From contig NZ_JALIQS010000003.1 of the NCBI RefSeq assembly GCF_024704725.1, positions 186,001-250,000 of the forward strand: a stretch of 64,000 nucleotides of DNA, given 5' to 3'. Below the pieces are notes generated by a model that made no database searches, had not been told where the DNA came from, and saw nothing but the letters and a program-made list of their open reading frames with translations. Numbering within the stretch: the stretch's first letter is position 1; each line of letters starts with the position of its first letter. The position numbers and the translations under genes are program-made. The DNA comes from Shinella sp. CPCC 101442 (GTDB taxonomy: Bacteria > Pseudomonadota > Alphaproteobacteria > Rhizobiales > Rhizobiaceae). This document shows, piece by piece, positions 27,145 through 36,504 of this stretch.

Positions 27145-29688
27145 TTACGCCGCGTAGTGCCGGCCGTAGCCGTCATTCTCGCGCATATCCAGATCCCGCG
27201 TCTTGAAGTGGTCGATCTTCTGGTTGAGCGTCTGCACCCGGCGGCGCAGGCCGTGGATCTCGGCGGTGTTTTCCTCCACCATCGCAGCGTTCTGCTGGGT
27301 GATCAGCTCGACCTGATGCACCGCCTGGTTCACCTCGTTGATGCCCTCGTACTGGGCGGCGGCAGCCGCCTCGATCTTGCCGACGAGCGTATGGATCGAG
27401 GAGATGTGTTCGTTGATGACCGACAGCGCCTCTCCGGTCTCGGTGACAAGGGCGACACCGTTGCGGACCTGCGCGGAACTCTCCGAGATGAGACCCTTGA
27501 TCTCGCGGGCCGCACCGGCGCAGCGCTGCGCCAGCTCGCGCACTTCCTGCGCCACGACCGCAAAGCCGCGGCCCGCCTCGCCGGCACGCGCGGCCTCGAC
27601 GCCGGCATTCAGCGCCAGCAGGTTGGTCTGGAAGGCGATCTCGTCGATCACGCCGATGATGGTGCTGATCTTGTCCGAGGAGCGGTTGATCTCGCCCATG
27701 GCGGTGACGGCCTTGGCCACGACCTCGCCGGAGCGCTGGGCGTAGCTGTGCGTCTCGTCGACCGACACGGCGGTCTTCTGGGCACTCTCGGCCGTCGAGC
27801 GAACGATGTCGGTCAGCTGGCGCAGTGCCCGCGAGCTTTCCTCCAACGCCGCTGCCTGCTGTTCCGTGCGGCGGGCGAGATCGTCGGCGGAGGCGGCGAG
27901 ATTGTCGGTGCCGCCATTGATTTCCATCGTCGTCGCGCGGACGTCGGAGAGCGTGTGGCGCAGCGCCTCGACCGCATTGTTGTAGGTGCGGGCCATGGCG
28001 ACATATTCGGCCGCCAGCGCCTCCGTCATGCTTTCCTCGAGATTACCCGCGGCTAGCTGGCCGAGCACGTCCGAGAGCGCCGTCAGCGCTTCCGTCTGCT
28101 CCGCCTCGATGCGGGCGCGCTCGCTGGTGCGGCGGGCCTGTTCCTCGGCCGTCAGCTGGCGCTGGGCTTCCGCCTCCTGCTCGAGGCGGACGTTTTCGCG
28201 GGCGGCGTCGCGGAAGACGGCAACCGAGCGCACCATGTCGCCGATCTCGTCGCCGCGGTTGCGGCCGTCGATGCTGATGTCGAGATCGCCGCTGGCAAGA
28301 CGCGCCATGGATTCCGTGACGCGCTTCAGCGGGCCGCGCAGGGTTTCGACCAGCATCAGGCCACCGATGATGGCCAGCAGCGTGCCGGCGACCATCGCGA
28401 TGATGGAGACATTGGCCGAACGCTGGCTGTCCTGCTTGCCGGCTTCCTGCGCGCTCGAGACGAACTGTTCGAGCGTCTGGCTGGCATCGGCAACGGAGGC
28501 ATAGGCGCTGACACGCGCCGCCTGCCACTTTTCGCCGACGGCGATCAGGTCCTGCGTGCCCTTCTCGATCTCGGCGAGCGAGGGCGCGAGCTTCTGCGAG
28601 AGGTCGCGAAGGGCCGCATTCTTCGCGCCGAGCTTGGCGAGTTCGCCTGCGCTTTCGGCGACGGCCTTCACGTCGGCGAGAACCGCGTCGCGGCTCGGCT
28701 GATCGAGCTTGCGGTGCAGCTCGCTGATATGCAGACGCGTCTGGTCGATCCCCTTGAACGTGTCGCCCATCAGCGTGATGAGTGTCTTCAGGAGGCCGAT
28801 CTCGGCATCCATGCTGACGAAGCGCTTGGCAGCGGTGTCGGAGTTCTTGCCCGCTTCCTTCAGAAAATCAGCGTCGAATTTGGAAAGCTTGGTGAGAACG
28901 GGAATGAATTTCGCTTTCTTGCTCTCGGCGTCGTCGGCACCGGCAAGTATCTCCTGCACCTTGGCGATCTCGGCTTCCAGCGGCTTGATCTGTTCCAGCG
29001 CCTTCGGCGAAGCGATCGCCTTGGATTCATTCAGCTGCTTCAGGAGCTGCGGCAGATAGGTCCCGGCCGCCTTCACCTTGTCTTCCGGCTTCATCGCCAG
29101 AGCGACCGGCTTGCGGAATTTGCCGATGCGCTCGGCCAGGCCCTGATAGGCGGCGGCATCGAAAAGCAGCGCCTTGGCGAAAGCTTCCTTCTCGCCGGAT
29201 TCGCTTCTGATGACGGCGATCTGCTTTTCGGCGAAGTCGCCGTCGCGGGCCATCGCGGCAAGCGCGCCTTCGAGAGCTGCGGTGACGGCGTTGCGTTCCT
29301 GGTCGATCGACCAGAGCGTTTCGGTCTGGCCGCGCATCGTGCCGGCAAGCGCAACGACGGAGGCGATCTTCGCCTTCTCGGCTGCATTCGGCAGCAGCGC
29401 ATCAAGGTCGTGGATGCCCTCTTCCTGCTCGTCGATCCGGGCCGAAAGCGCATCGCGCGTTTCCTGGCCGGGCTTGTCGGCGAAATCCTGCAGGCCCGTG
29501 CGCAGGTTCTGGAAGTGCGACAGGCTGTTGATCGTCTCGCGGGTGACCGTCATGTGGCCATTCAGGGTACTCGCGGTGAAGTACCCGACAAGCCCGATGC
29601 CCGCGATGAGCACGACAAGGGGAATGACGAACAGCAACACCTTGGTGACGATGCGGCGCTGCTGGAGCAGGCGGTCGATGAAGGACAT
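27145..29688 (-). CDS. methyl-accepting chemotaxis protein with large helical sensor domain
   Basis: An 847-residue chemoreceptor. A membrane helix at about residues 16-38 is followed by an unusually long, nearly all-helical periplasmic region of about 380 residues without a Cache or four-helix domain that I recognise (possibly an extended helical bimodular domain). A second membrane helix lies near 425-450, then HAMP ([20 protein letters not shown]) and a cytoplasmic signalling domain with hairpin tip [20 protein letters not shown]. Methylation helices flank it. The tail ([17 protein letters not shown]) has no CheR-binding pentapeptide of the NWETF type. The ligand is unknown. GGGGAA precedes the ATG. 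Confidence 0.9.
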   Translation of the reverse strand: MSFIDRLLQQRRIVTKVLLFVIPLVVLIAGIGLVGYFTASTLNGHMTVTRETINSLSHFQNLRTGLQDFADKPGQETRDALSARIDEQEEGIHDLDALLPNAAEKAKIASVVALAGTMRGQTETLWSIDQERNAVTAALEGALAAMARDGDFAEKQIAVIRSESGEKEAFAKALLFDAAAYQGLAERIGKFRKPVALAMKPEDKVKAAGTYLPQLLKQLNESKAIASPKALEQIKPLEAEIAKVQEILAGADDAESKKAKFIPVLTKLSKFDADFLKEAGKNSDTAAKRFVSMDAEIGLLKTLITLMGDTFKGIDQTRLHISELHRKLDQPSRDAVLADVKAVAESAGELAKLGAKNAALRDLSQKLAPSLAEIEKGTQDLIAVGEKWQAARVSAYASVADASQTLEQFVSSAQEAGKQDSQRSANVSIIAMVAGTLLAIIGGLMLVETLRGPLKRVTESMARLASGDLDISIDGRNRGDEIGDMVRSVAVFRDAARENVRLEQEAEAQRQLTAEEQARRTSERARIEAEQTEALTALSDVLGQLAAGNLEESMTEALAAEYVAMARTYNNAVEALRHTLSDVRATTMEINGGTDNLAASADDLARRTEQQAAALEESSRALRQLTDIVRSTAESAQKTAVSVDETHSYAQRSGEVVAKAVTAMGEINRSSDKISTIIGVIDEIAFQTNLLALNAGVEAARAGEAGRGFAVVAQEVRELAQRCAGAAREIKGLISESSAQVRNGVALVTETGEALSVINEHISSIHTLVGKIEAAAAAQYEGINEVNQAVHQVELITQQNAAMVEENTAEIHGLRRRVQTLNQKIDHFKTRDLDMRENDGYGRHYAA

Positions 29689-30074
29689 GGTTTCCCCGAC
29701 GTTTTTTTGAAGACCAATGTCCCGTCGGATGCTCTTTCAAGCCGGAACGGCCGCTCTGGCTACCAGGGGGAGCGCGGCCGAAAATCGCTTGATGGGCGTC
29801 GGCCGATCTTGCATCAGGCGGCCAGCCCTCACCCGTCGCATCATGCGATCGCTCATTGGGATGGCGCAACGATAGGTGCGGAAGCTTAATGAATGCCTTC
29901 GAGAAACCGGCAGAAACTCAAGGCTTTGCGCCGAAATGACGATGGTTTTTGCCCAAAATCGCCTCAACCGCCCTTTCTTTCACCAATCACCCCGTTTGTT
30001 CCGTCCTTGAGGATGATGGCAGGCCGCCCGCATTGGGCTTATGAGGGACAGACACACGCTTGGAATCACTCCCC
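29689..30074. other. intergenic region between chemoreceptor and DMT transporter
   Basis: 386 bases between divergent genes, without a supported frame, repeat or RNA signal. It should hold both promoters. Confidence 0.5.
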
Positions 30075-30980
30075 ATGAACTCCACCGGAAATGCCAGAGG
30101 CGCCTTGTTCATGGCCATCGCCATGGCGGCTTTCACCTGCAACGATGCCCTCGTCAAGTCCGTCACGCACACGATGAACACCGGCCAGATCCTGTTCGTG
30201 CGCGGGCTGATGACCAGCGCGCTGGTGCTCGTCATCGCCTGGCGGATGGGCGCGCTCGGCTCCTGGCGCGTCCTGCTGCAGCCAGCCGTGGCCCTGCGGC
30301 TCGCGGCTGAAATCTTCGCTTCGCTCACCTTCATCTCCGCCCTTGGCGCCATGCCGCTTGCCAATATCTCGGCCATCCTCCAGTCGTTGCCACTTGCCGT
30401 GACGCTGGGCGCTGCCCTCTTCCTCGGCGAGCAGGTCGGCTGGCGTCGGTGGCTCGCCATCGTCGTCGGCTTTGTCGGCGTTATCATCGTCATCCGCCCC
30501 GGCCCGGAGGGATTTTCGCTTGCCGCCATCTATGCCATCGCCTCGATGATCGGCGCGGCGACGCGCGACCTTGCCACGCGCCGCATCCACAGCAATGTCT
30601 CCACCCTGTTCATCAGCGTCGTCACGGCCATCGCCATCACGCTTGTCGGCGGCGCGCTGATCGTGCCGATGGGGGGCTGGCAGCCGATGTCGCTGGAGAT
30701 CATCGGGCGCCTGGCCGCCGCCAGCGTGCTGCTCCTCGTCGGCTACCAGACGATCGTCAACGCCATGCGCATCGGCGAAATCTCCTTCGTCGCGCCCTTC
30801 CGCTATGTCAGCCTCCTGTGGGCCATCGCCATCGGCTTCCTGTTTTTCGGCGAACTGCCCGATCTCTGGATGACGATTGGGGTCTCGATCATCATCGCAT
30901 CGGGCCTCTACACCTTCTACCGCGAGAACCGCCGTCGGGCCGTGCCGATCGCGCAGGAATCAAAGCCGGAATCGCTGTGA
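30075..30980 (+). CDS. DMT superfamily (EamA) transporter
   Basis: A 301-residue inner-membrane protein with ten predicted helices in two EamA repeats. The first repeat starts at GALFMAIAMAAFTCNDALVK and includes ANISAILQSLPLAVTLGAALFLGE, the conserved end of an EamA unit; the second ends with LLWAIAIGFLFFGE. The family exports amino acids, metabolites or drugs. The ATG at 30075 is preferred to a TTG five codons upstream. It lies in front of mobA but ends 69 bases before it; any shared transcript is uncertain. Confidence 0.9.
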   Translation: MNSTGNARGALFMAIAMAAFTCNDALVKSVTHTMNTGQILFVRGLMTSALVLVIAWRMGALGSWRVLLQPAVALRLAAEIFASLTFISALGAMPLANISAILQSLPLAVTLGAALFLGEQVGWRRWLAIVVGFVGVIIVIRPGPEGFSLAAIYAIASMIGAATRDLATRRIHSNVSTLFISVVTAIAITLVGGALIVPMGGWQPMSLEIIGRLAAASVLLLVGYQTIVNAMRIGEISFVAPFRYVSLLWAIAIGFLFFGELPDLWMTIGVSIIIASGLYTFYRENRRRAVPIAQESKPESL

Positions 30981-31049
30981 CGTTGTAGAGACTTGCGACC
31001 CGGCCTTGCACCGATTAGACCGGAGGGAAGCCAACACGATGGGAGCACA

Positions 31050-31685
31050 ATGGCACTGTCGCATGCGATACCGGGCGTGATCCTTGCCGGTGGCCTGTCC
31101 TCTCGGATGGGCCAGGACAAGACGCGTATCCGTCTCGGCGGCTGCGCGCTCATCGACCGCGCGGCCCGCCGCCTGCGCCCGCAGGTCTCCAGCGTCACAG
31201 TCAATGCCAATGGCCCCATGCTCTTCGAACGGGGTGAGGAACTGCCTGTTTTCGCAGATCTCGACGCAGCCCGTGCCGGCCCGCTCGGCGGGGTGCTGGC
31301 CGCCCTCGACCACGCCAGGCGCAACCATCCCGAAGCGAGCCATGTCGCGACCGTGCCGACGGACAGCCCGTTCTTCCCGACCGATCTCGTTCGCCGTCTA
31401 AGCCTCGCCATCGACACGCCCGAGCGCATCGCCGTGGCGCGGTCGGCAAGCGGCCTCCATCCGGTCTTCGCTCTCTGGCCCATAGCGCTTGCAGGCGATC
31501 TCGCGGATTGGCTGGCGGGCGGTGGAGCGCTGCGGGTGCGCAGCTATCTCGAACGGCACCAGGCGCGCGAAATCGCCTTCCCGCTGATTGAAACGCCACG
31601 CGGCGAGTTCGACCCGTTCTTCAACATCAACACGCCCGACGATCTCGATGAGGCGGAAAACTGGCTCTGGGTGTTGGAGAGATGA
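31050..31685 (+). CDS. mobA: molybdenum cofactor guanylyltransferase
   Basis: A 211-residue nucleotidyltransferase that adds GMP to molybdopterin to make the guanine dinucleotide form. The nucleotide site GVILAGGLSSRMGQDK is at residues 9-24, and the metal-binding Asp is in TVPTDSPFFP. The C-terminus has FFNINTPDDL. GGGAG precedes the ATG at 31050. The last base of its coding part overlaps mobB (ATGA), so the two are translationally coupled, as in many proteobacteria. Confidence 0.93.
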   Translation: MALSHAIPGVILAGGLSSRMGQDKTRIRLGGCALIDRAARRLRPQVSSVTVNANGPMLFERGEELPVFADLDAARAGPLGGVLAALDHARRNHPEASHVATVPTDSPFFPTDLVRRLSLAIDTPERIAVARSASGLHPVFALWPIALAGDLADWLAGGGALRVRSYLERHQAREIAFPLIETPRGEFDPFFNINTPDDLDEAENWLWVLER

Positions 31686-32206
31686 CGAAACCAAAAATCT
31701 TCGGCATCGCCGGGTGGAAGAATTCCGGCAAGACAGGCCTTGCCGTGCGCCTGGTCACGGAACTTGTCGCGCGCGGCTACCGCGTCTCGACCATCAAGCA
31801 CGCGCACCATGATTTCGATATCGACAAGGTCGGTGCCGACAGCTATCGCCACCGGCAGGCCGGCGCGCATGAAGTGACCATCGTCTCCGGCACGCGCTAT
31901 GCCATCATGCACGAGCTGCGCGGCGCGCCGGAACCCAGTTTCGAGGAAATCCTCGCCCGCATCGCACCCTGCGATCTCGTGCTTATCGAAGGCTACAAGC
32001 GCGAACCCATCCCGAAGATCGAGGCGCGGCGCCTGGAGGCGGCCAACCGTACGCCGCTCGCGCCCGAAGACCCCCACATCGCCGCCATCGCCGCCGACCA
32101 TCCCGTCGCGGACACAACGCTTCCGGTCTTCGACCTCGACGACATCCCGGCGATTGCCGACTTCGTCATCGCCATAACCGGCCTCCCCGCGCCCGTCACG
32201 GCCTGA
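31682..32206 (+). CDS. mobB: molybdopterin-guanine dinucleotide biosynthesis adapter protein
   Basis: A 174-residue P-loop protein with Walker A GWKNSGKT at residues 11-18, TIKHAHHDFDIDKVG after it, and LVLIEGYKREPIPKIE as the Walker B region. MobB binds GTP and assists MobA in attaching GMP to molybdopterin and its transfer to target enzymes. Length is usual. It overlaps mobA by 4 bases. No molybdoenzyme gene is in the window. Confidence 0.93.
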   Translation: MTKPKIFGIAGWKNSGKTGLAVRLVTELVARGYRVSTIKHAHHDFDIDKVGADSYRHRQAGAHEVTIVSGTRYAIMHELRGAPEPSFEEILARIAPCDLVLIEGYKREPIPKIEARRLEAANRTPLAPEDPHIAAIAADHPVADTTLPVFDLDDIPAIADFVIAITGLPAPVTA

Positions 32207-32440
32207 TCATCGCATCACCGCCGCCTGCTTTTCTCGTGCACCGATCTCCTCGGCGCTCGCTGAGCAACGTTAATTCCGGGTCAATTCTGTTCGATTTCAA
32301 GATGACCGTGTATCAATACGCGCCATAGCAATGTCTAATATGCTTAAATTAACCTTACCACTTAAGCTCTGTGACGGTTTTATTGCAATAGAATACCACC
32401 GGAGATACGTAGTATTTGATTAGCAACGCAGAGTTTTGCC

Positions 32441-34129
32441 ATGGCACATATCATCTCAAGAGCCCGCGGCCGTTTTGGCCTCTTCACAAGCCCCTACGCA
32501 CTCATCCTGGGCTCCTTGCTTTACTTTGCGTTCGCTTATTACTTCGATACCCGATGGCGCTACCTGCCCTATAATTTCGCGGCCATCCTCACGCTGGCGT
32601 CCATCATCTTCCTGATCTCCAGACGACCGTTCTTTTCGCTCTATGGCGCGACGCTGGTTGCGGTTCTCTTCACCCTCATCTCCATGATGAAGTTCCACTC
32701 CAAGGGACTGGCGCTGCACGTCTACGACGTCGTCTTCATCGGTTCCGACGTATCCACGCTGTCGTTTCTCGTGCGGTACTACCTGCCCGCCGTCATCGTG
32801 GCTGCGGTGGGTCTTGCGGCCATCGCGACGTTCCTGACGATCCTGTTCCGGCGGGAAGATCCGGCACCGTGGGGCGTCGGCGTCAGAAGCGGCATCGTCG
32901 CGGCAAGCCTGGTTGCCGCGGTCATCGCCCATCGCCCCACCACGCGGGATGCCGACTTCCTGCCTTTCATCGGAGGCTACAACGCCTCGGCCTTCTTCCT
33001 GTCGCTCTGGCATATTCCAAGCCTGATGAAGCCGATGCAGTTCGCCACCCCGCTCGACGGCGCCGACGCCGGTCAGCCTTTCGTCAACGACGCGCTCTGC
33101 ACCAAATCCGGCAAGCAGCCCGATCTCTTCCTGACCCTTTCGGAAAGCCAGACCTCGCCGCTCGTCTTCCCGCAGCTTTCCATTCCGCAATCGGTCACGC
33201 AGACCTATCAGTCGGGTGACGGCACGATCCGGCCCCTGTTCGTCGAGATTTTCGGCGGCGGAACATGGATGACGAATTTCTCCGTGCTGACCGGCCTCTC
33301 TACCGCCGATTTCGGCTGGCTCGGCCCCTATGTGAACCACCTGCTCGTGGACAAGGTACGAGGCTCGTTGCCGGACGTGCTCGCCCGTTGCGGCTATCGC
33401 ACGGTCGCATTCATGCCCATGCAGTACAATTCGATCAATGAAGGGCCGTTCCTGAAGTCGCTCGGTTTTCAGGAAATCTACGACGCCGACCACATGAGCC
33501 TGCCGGTCATGGGCGTGCGGGATACCAACTACTTCGACAATGCAAAAGACATGATTGCGCAGCATCGGAAGAACGACAAACGCCCGCTCTTCGTGCTCGT
33601 CCAGACCATGTTCACGCACTCGCCCTACGAGAACACGCTCGAACCGGTGGTGGCGGGAGAACATGTCTACGCAGACGATGCCGGCGCCAACGAATATCTG
33701 CGTCGCGTCGGCGCATCGCGAAGCGATCTGGTTGCATACCGGGACGCGATCAAGGCCGATCCCGGAGCGCGGGGAAGCGTCTTCCTCGAATTCGGCGATC
33801 ACCAGTCCATCGCGACGAAACCGTACATCCTGGAACGAACCGACGACGACAACCCCTTCACGACTTTCCGTTCCCCGGTCTACGAGACCTTCTACGCGAT
33901 CCACGGCTTCGGAACGCCGATAGACTATCGCAAGCTGGGTGTCGTGGATGCGCCGTTCCTCATTCCCAGCATCCTCGCGGCAACGGACCTGCCGAGCTCG
34001 CAGGTCTTCGACGACCTCGCCTCACTGAGCGACGTTTGCCACGGCGAATTTCACACATGCGCGCAGAGAGCGGCAGTCGATCGGCATATCAGGCGACGCA
34101 TGGACGCCGACATGCTGCAATTGAACTAA
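32441..34129 (+). CDS. sulfatase-like membrane transferase (LTA synthase / OpgB-like family)
   Basis: A 562-residue protein with about five membrane helices in the first 170 residues (LILGSLLYFAFAYYF, FAAILTLASIIFLIS and others), then a large periplasmic sulfatase-type domain. Family features are FLTLSESQTSPL near the metal-binding acid, GGGTWMTNFSVLTGLST with the candidate nucleophilic Thr, and a late EFGDHQSIATKP that supplies metal ligands. Relatives transfer phosphoglycerol or phosphoethanolamine to glucans or lipids; in rhizobia some modify cyclic glucans. The acceptor here is unknown. The gene is monocistronic, has an AT-rich leader of about 130 bases and a strong terminator. Confidence 0.85.
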   Translation: MAHIISRARGRFGLFTSPYALILGSLLYFAFAYYFDTRWRYLPYNFAAILTLASIIFLISRRPFFSLYGATLVAVLFTLISMMKFHSKGLALHVYDVVFIGSDVSTLSFLVRYYLPAVIVAAVGLAAIATFLTILFRREDPAPWGVGVRSGIVAASLVAAVIAHRPTTRDADFLPFIGGYNASAFFLSLWHIPSLMKPMQFATPLDGADAGQPFVNDALCTKSGKQPDLFLTLSESQTSPLVFPQLSIPQSVTQTYQSGDGTIRPLFVEIFGGGTWMTNFSVLTGLSTADFGWLGPYVNHLLVDKVRGSLPDVLARCGYRTVAFMPMQYNSINEGPFLKSLGFQEIYDADHMSLPVMGVRDTNYFDNAKDMIAQHRKNDKRPLFVLVQTMFTHSPYENTLEPVVAGEHVYADDAGANEYLRRVGASRSDLVAYRDAIKADPGARGSVFLEFGDHQSIATKPYILERTDDDNPFTTFRSPVYETFYAIHGFGTPIDYRKLGVVDAPFLIPSILAATDLPSSQVFDDLASLSDVCHGEFHTCAQRAAVDRHIRRRMDADMLQLN

Positions 34130-34153
34130 GCGACGTCGCCCATCCCTGACAAA

Positions 34154-34187
34154 AAAGGCCGCGGGATCGCTCCCGCGGCCTTTCTTT
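34154..34187. terminator. bidirectional intrinsic terminator
   Basis: A perfect 13-bp stem AAAGGCCGCGGGA / TCCCGCGGCCTTT with TCGC loop and flanking A and T runs, between the convergent sulfatase-like and OmpA genes. Confidence 0.9.
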
Positions 34188-34205
34188 CACGCTCGCCTTA
34201 CCCGA

Positions 34206-36326
34206 TTACTCGGCCATGGCGACCGGCTTCACCAGAGCGGTCACGCGACGGATGGTGACGCGGCGATTGAGCTGTTCGGCAGAATCCGTGTCGATCTTCA
34301 GGAATCGCTCGCCGTAGCCCTGCGTGGCAAGGTTTTCCGGCGGGATGTCGTAGACATCCGTCAGGATGTTCGCGACAGCCTCGGCGCGCTCGTCCGACAG
34401 AACGAGGTTCGATTCGTCCGAGCCGACGGCATCCGTGTGGCCTTCGATCAGGAAGGTCTCGCCGGCATCCTTGTCGAGGATCTCGTTGATCGCATCCGCC
34501 ACCTTGCGCAGCGTCGCGGCCTGGTTCACCGAAATCTCCGAGGAACCGGTCGCAAACGTGATCGTGTCGAGGTCGATGCGACGCACCTTGTCGCGGATAC
34601 GGGCCGAGTACTTCACCTCATCCAGCGTATAGACGCGCTCGACGGGTTCCACCGGCGGGCGATCGAGGAAGTCGCGATAGTCGCGCTCCTCTTCCGAGGA
34701 GGTGTCGATGATGTAGTCGTCGACCGGCACCGTCAGGCGCATCGGCGGCAGGCGCTCACCGGGGTCGACGAAGGTCGGCCGGCTGTCCCTGTCGATTTCG
34801 GGCGCATAGAACATCACGTATTCGCTGCCCGAACGATCAATGCGCGAGCGCTGGATGACATCGCCGTAGCGGCTGCGGATCGTCACGACGCGGTCGCCGT
34901 TCGGCCGCACGATGACCTCGCGAACGCGACCGTGCGGCAGATCCTCGTAATAGGTCTCGGTTGCCCGGCGCGACAGGCGGCGGCCGTCGTCGGAACGCAC
35001 GATGATGCGGTCGCCGAAATTGATGACGGCGCGATCATCGAACTGACGTTCGACGCGCCAGCCATCCCGCTCCTCATAGCGCGGCCGGCGGTCGCGCCGT
35101 TCACCCCGTTCGCGCTCGCCCGATTCGTAGCGCACACGGTCCCGGTCCTTCCATCCGACCTGCGCGTCGCGGTCGGATTCCGGCACGCGGACCCGCACGT
35201 TTTCCCGCTCCTCCGCGCGCTTGCGGCGACGCTCCTCGCGCGCAGAACCCTTGCGGTTGTCGAAATCCTTGTCGCTGTCGAGCACGGCCGCGCCATCGAC
35301 AAACGGCAACTCGATCGTTTCGTTCGTCTTGGACGGGTCCCTGGCGATGCGCTCGCGATTTTCGTCGCGCTTGCGACGGGGCCGTTCGGCCTTCTTCTCT
35401 TCACGCTGCTGGTCCTCGGCCGCCTCGCGCTGCTTCTTGCGGCGCTCCTCGCGGGCCTTCTGACGATCCTGCTCCTGCTGATCACCAGCCTCGGCTTCCC
35501 GTTGTTTCTGACGACGCTCTTCACGCGCCTTCTGGCGGTCCTGCTGTTGCTGATCGTCGCCTTCGGCCGCTTCGCGCTGCTTCTTACGGCGCTCTTCACG
35601 CGCCTTCTCGCGGTCCTGCTGCTGTTGCTCGCCGGCTTCGGCTTCCCGCTGCTTCTGGCGACGCTCCTCGCGCGCCTTCTGACGATCCTGTTGCTGCTGA
35701 TCGTCGCCTTCGGCCGCTTCGCGCTGTTTCTTGCGGCGCTCTTCGCGGGCCTTCTGACGATCCTCCTGCTGCTGCTGATCACCGGCCTCGGCTTCCCGCT
35801 GCTTCTGGCGACGCTCTTCACGTGCCTTCTGGCGGTCCTGCTGTTGCTGATCGTCGCCTTCGGCCGCTTCGCGCTGCTTCTTGCGGCGCTCTTCGCGGGC
35901 CTTCTGGCGATCCTCCTGCTGCTGCTGATCGCCGGCCTCGGCTTCCCGCTGCTTCTGGCGACGCTCTTCACGCGCCTTCTGGCGGTCCTGCTGTTGCTGT
36001 TCATCGCCCTGGGCGGCTTCGCGCTGCTTCTTGCGCCGTTCCTGACGTTCCTGCTGCTGCTGATCGTCGCCTTCGGCCGACTCGCGCTGTTTCTTGCGGC
36101 GTTCGCCCTGCTGTTCGCCGTTCTCCTGCTGCTGCTGTTCCTTCTGGCGCTGCCTGCGCAGTTTGCGCTGCTCCGCTTCGGAAAGATCGCCCTCCTGGAC
36201 GGTGATGACATGCGGCATACCGCTCTCGACGATCGGCGGGCGGACCATCGCCGCCTGAACCGGTTGCCAGACAAGCGAAACGATAGGCAAAGCCACCGTT
36301 GCCAGAAGTGTCGTTCTCTTACCCAT
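34206..36326 (-). CDS. OmpA-domain protein with long Q/K/E/R repeat tract (copy 1)
   Basis: A 706-residue exported protein. A signal peptide (GKRTTLLATVALPIVSLVW) is followed from about residue 75 to 307 by ten units of 24-25 residues, alternating REERRKKQREAAEGDDQQQQ and a REERRQKQREAEAGDQQQQ form. Then come Arg/Asp-rich linkers, a beta-like part (VRVPESDRDAQVG to RYGDVIQRSRID), and a C-terminal OmpA peptidoglycan-binding domain near 600-700 with IEGHTDAVGSDESNLVLSDE and NRRVTIRRV. The tract should form a highly charged helix crossing the periplasm. GAGG precedes the ATG. Shares a core with the next gene upstream, from which it arose by duplication. Confidence 0.85.
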   Translation of the reverse strand: MGKRTTLLATVALPIVSLVWQPVQAAMVRPPIVESGMPHVITVQEGDLSEAEQRKLRRQRQKEQQQQENGEQQGERRKKQRESAEGDDQQQQERQERRKKQREAAQGDEQQQQDRQKAREERRQKQREAEAGDQQQQEDRQKAREERRKKQREAAEGDDQQQQDRQKAREERRQKQREAEAGDQQQQEDRQKAREERRKKQREAAEGDDQQQQDRQKAREERRQKQREAEAGEQQQQDREKAREERRKKQREAAEGDDQQQQDRQKAREERRQKQREAEAGDQQEQDRQKAREERRKKQREAAEDQQREEKKAERPRRKRDENRERIARDPSKTNETIELPFVDGAAVLDSDKDFDNRKGSAREERRRKRAEERENVRVRVPESDRDAQVGWKDRDRVRYESGERERGERRDRRPRYEERDGWRVERQFDDRAVINFGDRIIVRSDDGRRLSRRATETYYEDLPHGRVREVIVRPNGDRVVTIRSRYGDVIQRSRIDRSGSEYVMFYAPEIDRDSRPTFVDPGERLPPMRLTVPVDDYIIDTSSEEERDYRDFLDRPPVEPVERVYTLDEVKYSARIRDKVRRIDLDTITFATGSSEISVNQAATLRKVADAINEILDKDAGETFLIEGHTDAVGSDESNLVLSDERAEAVANILTDVYDIPPENLATQGYGERFLKIDTDSAEQLNRRVTIRRVTALVKPVAMAE
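35406..36104 (-). repeat. tandem repeats of 72-75 bases inside OmpA copy 1
   Basis: About ten in-frame units encoding ERR(K/Q)KQREA-type 24-25-residue repeats, arranged mostly as a two-unit (about 150-base) super-repeat. Edges are imperfect; the first unit is shortened and the last decays into REEKKAERP. Confidence 0.85.
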
Positions 36327-36448
36327 GGGTGTTTCCTCGTTTGCCCGTTGCCGGCAATGGATCAATCGTTTTGGGCAAATTCGTGTTTCCACATATTCGC
36401 CGGTGTGAATCGACGCTAGACCATTACACATGAATCCGCGCTGAATGC

Positions 36449-36484
36449 GACGGAGCCGCAGGCCCGATGGCCTGCGGCTCCGTC
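36449..36484 (-). terminator. GC-rich hairpin after OmpA copy 2
   Basis: A perfect 16-bp stem GACGGAGCCGCAGGCC / GGCCTGCGGCTCCGTC with CGAT loop, 20 bases after the stop of the upstream OmpA gene. There is no T run on the minus strand, so it may be a weak terminator or a processing and stabilising hairpin between the two paralogues. Confidence 0.6.
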
Positions 36485-36504
36485 TAAACGCACGAGGACG
36501 CGAT

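Noticed and set aside
34437-36419. 660-codon open frame antisense to OmpA copy 1, Leu-rich
   Set aside because: It mirrors the Gln/Glu/Arg repeat tract in the opposite strand; translation is monotonous Leu/Leu-Ala and has no start signal. It is a composition artefact.
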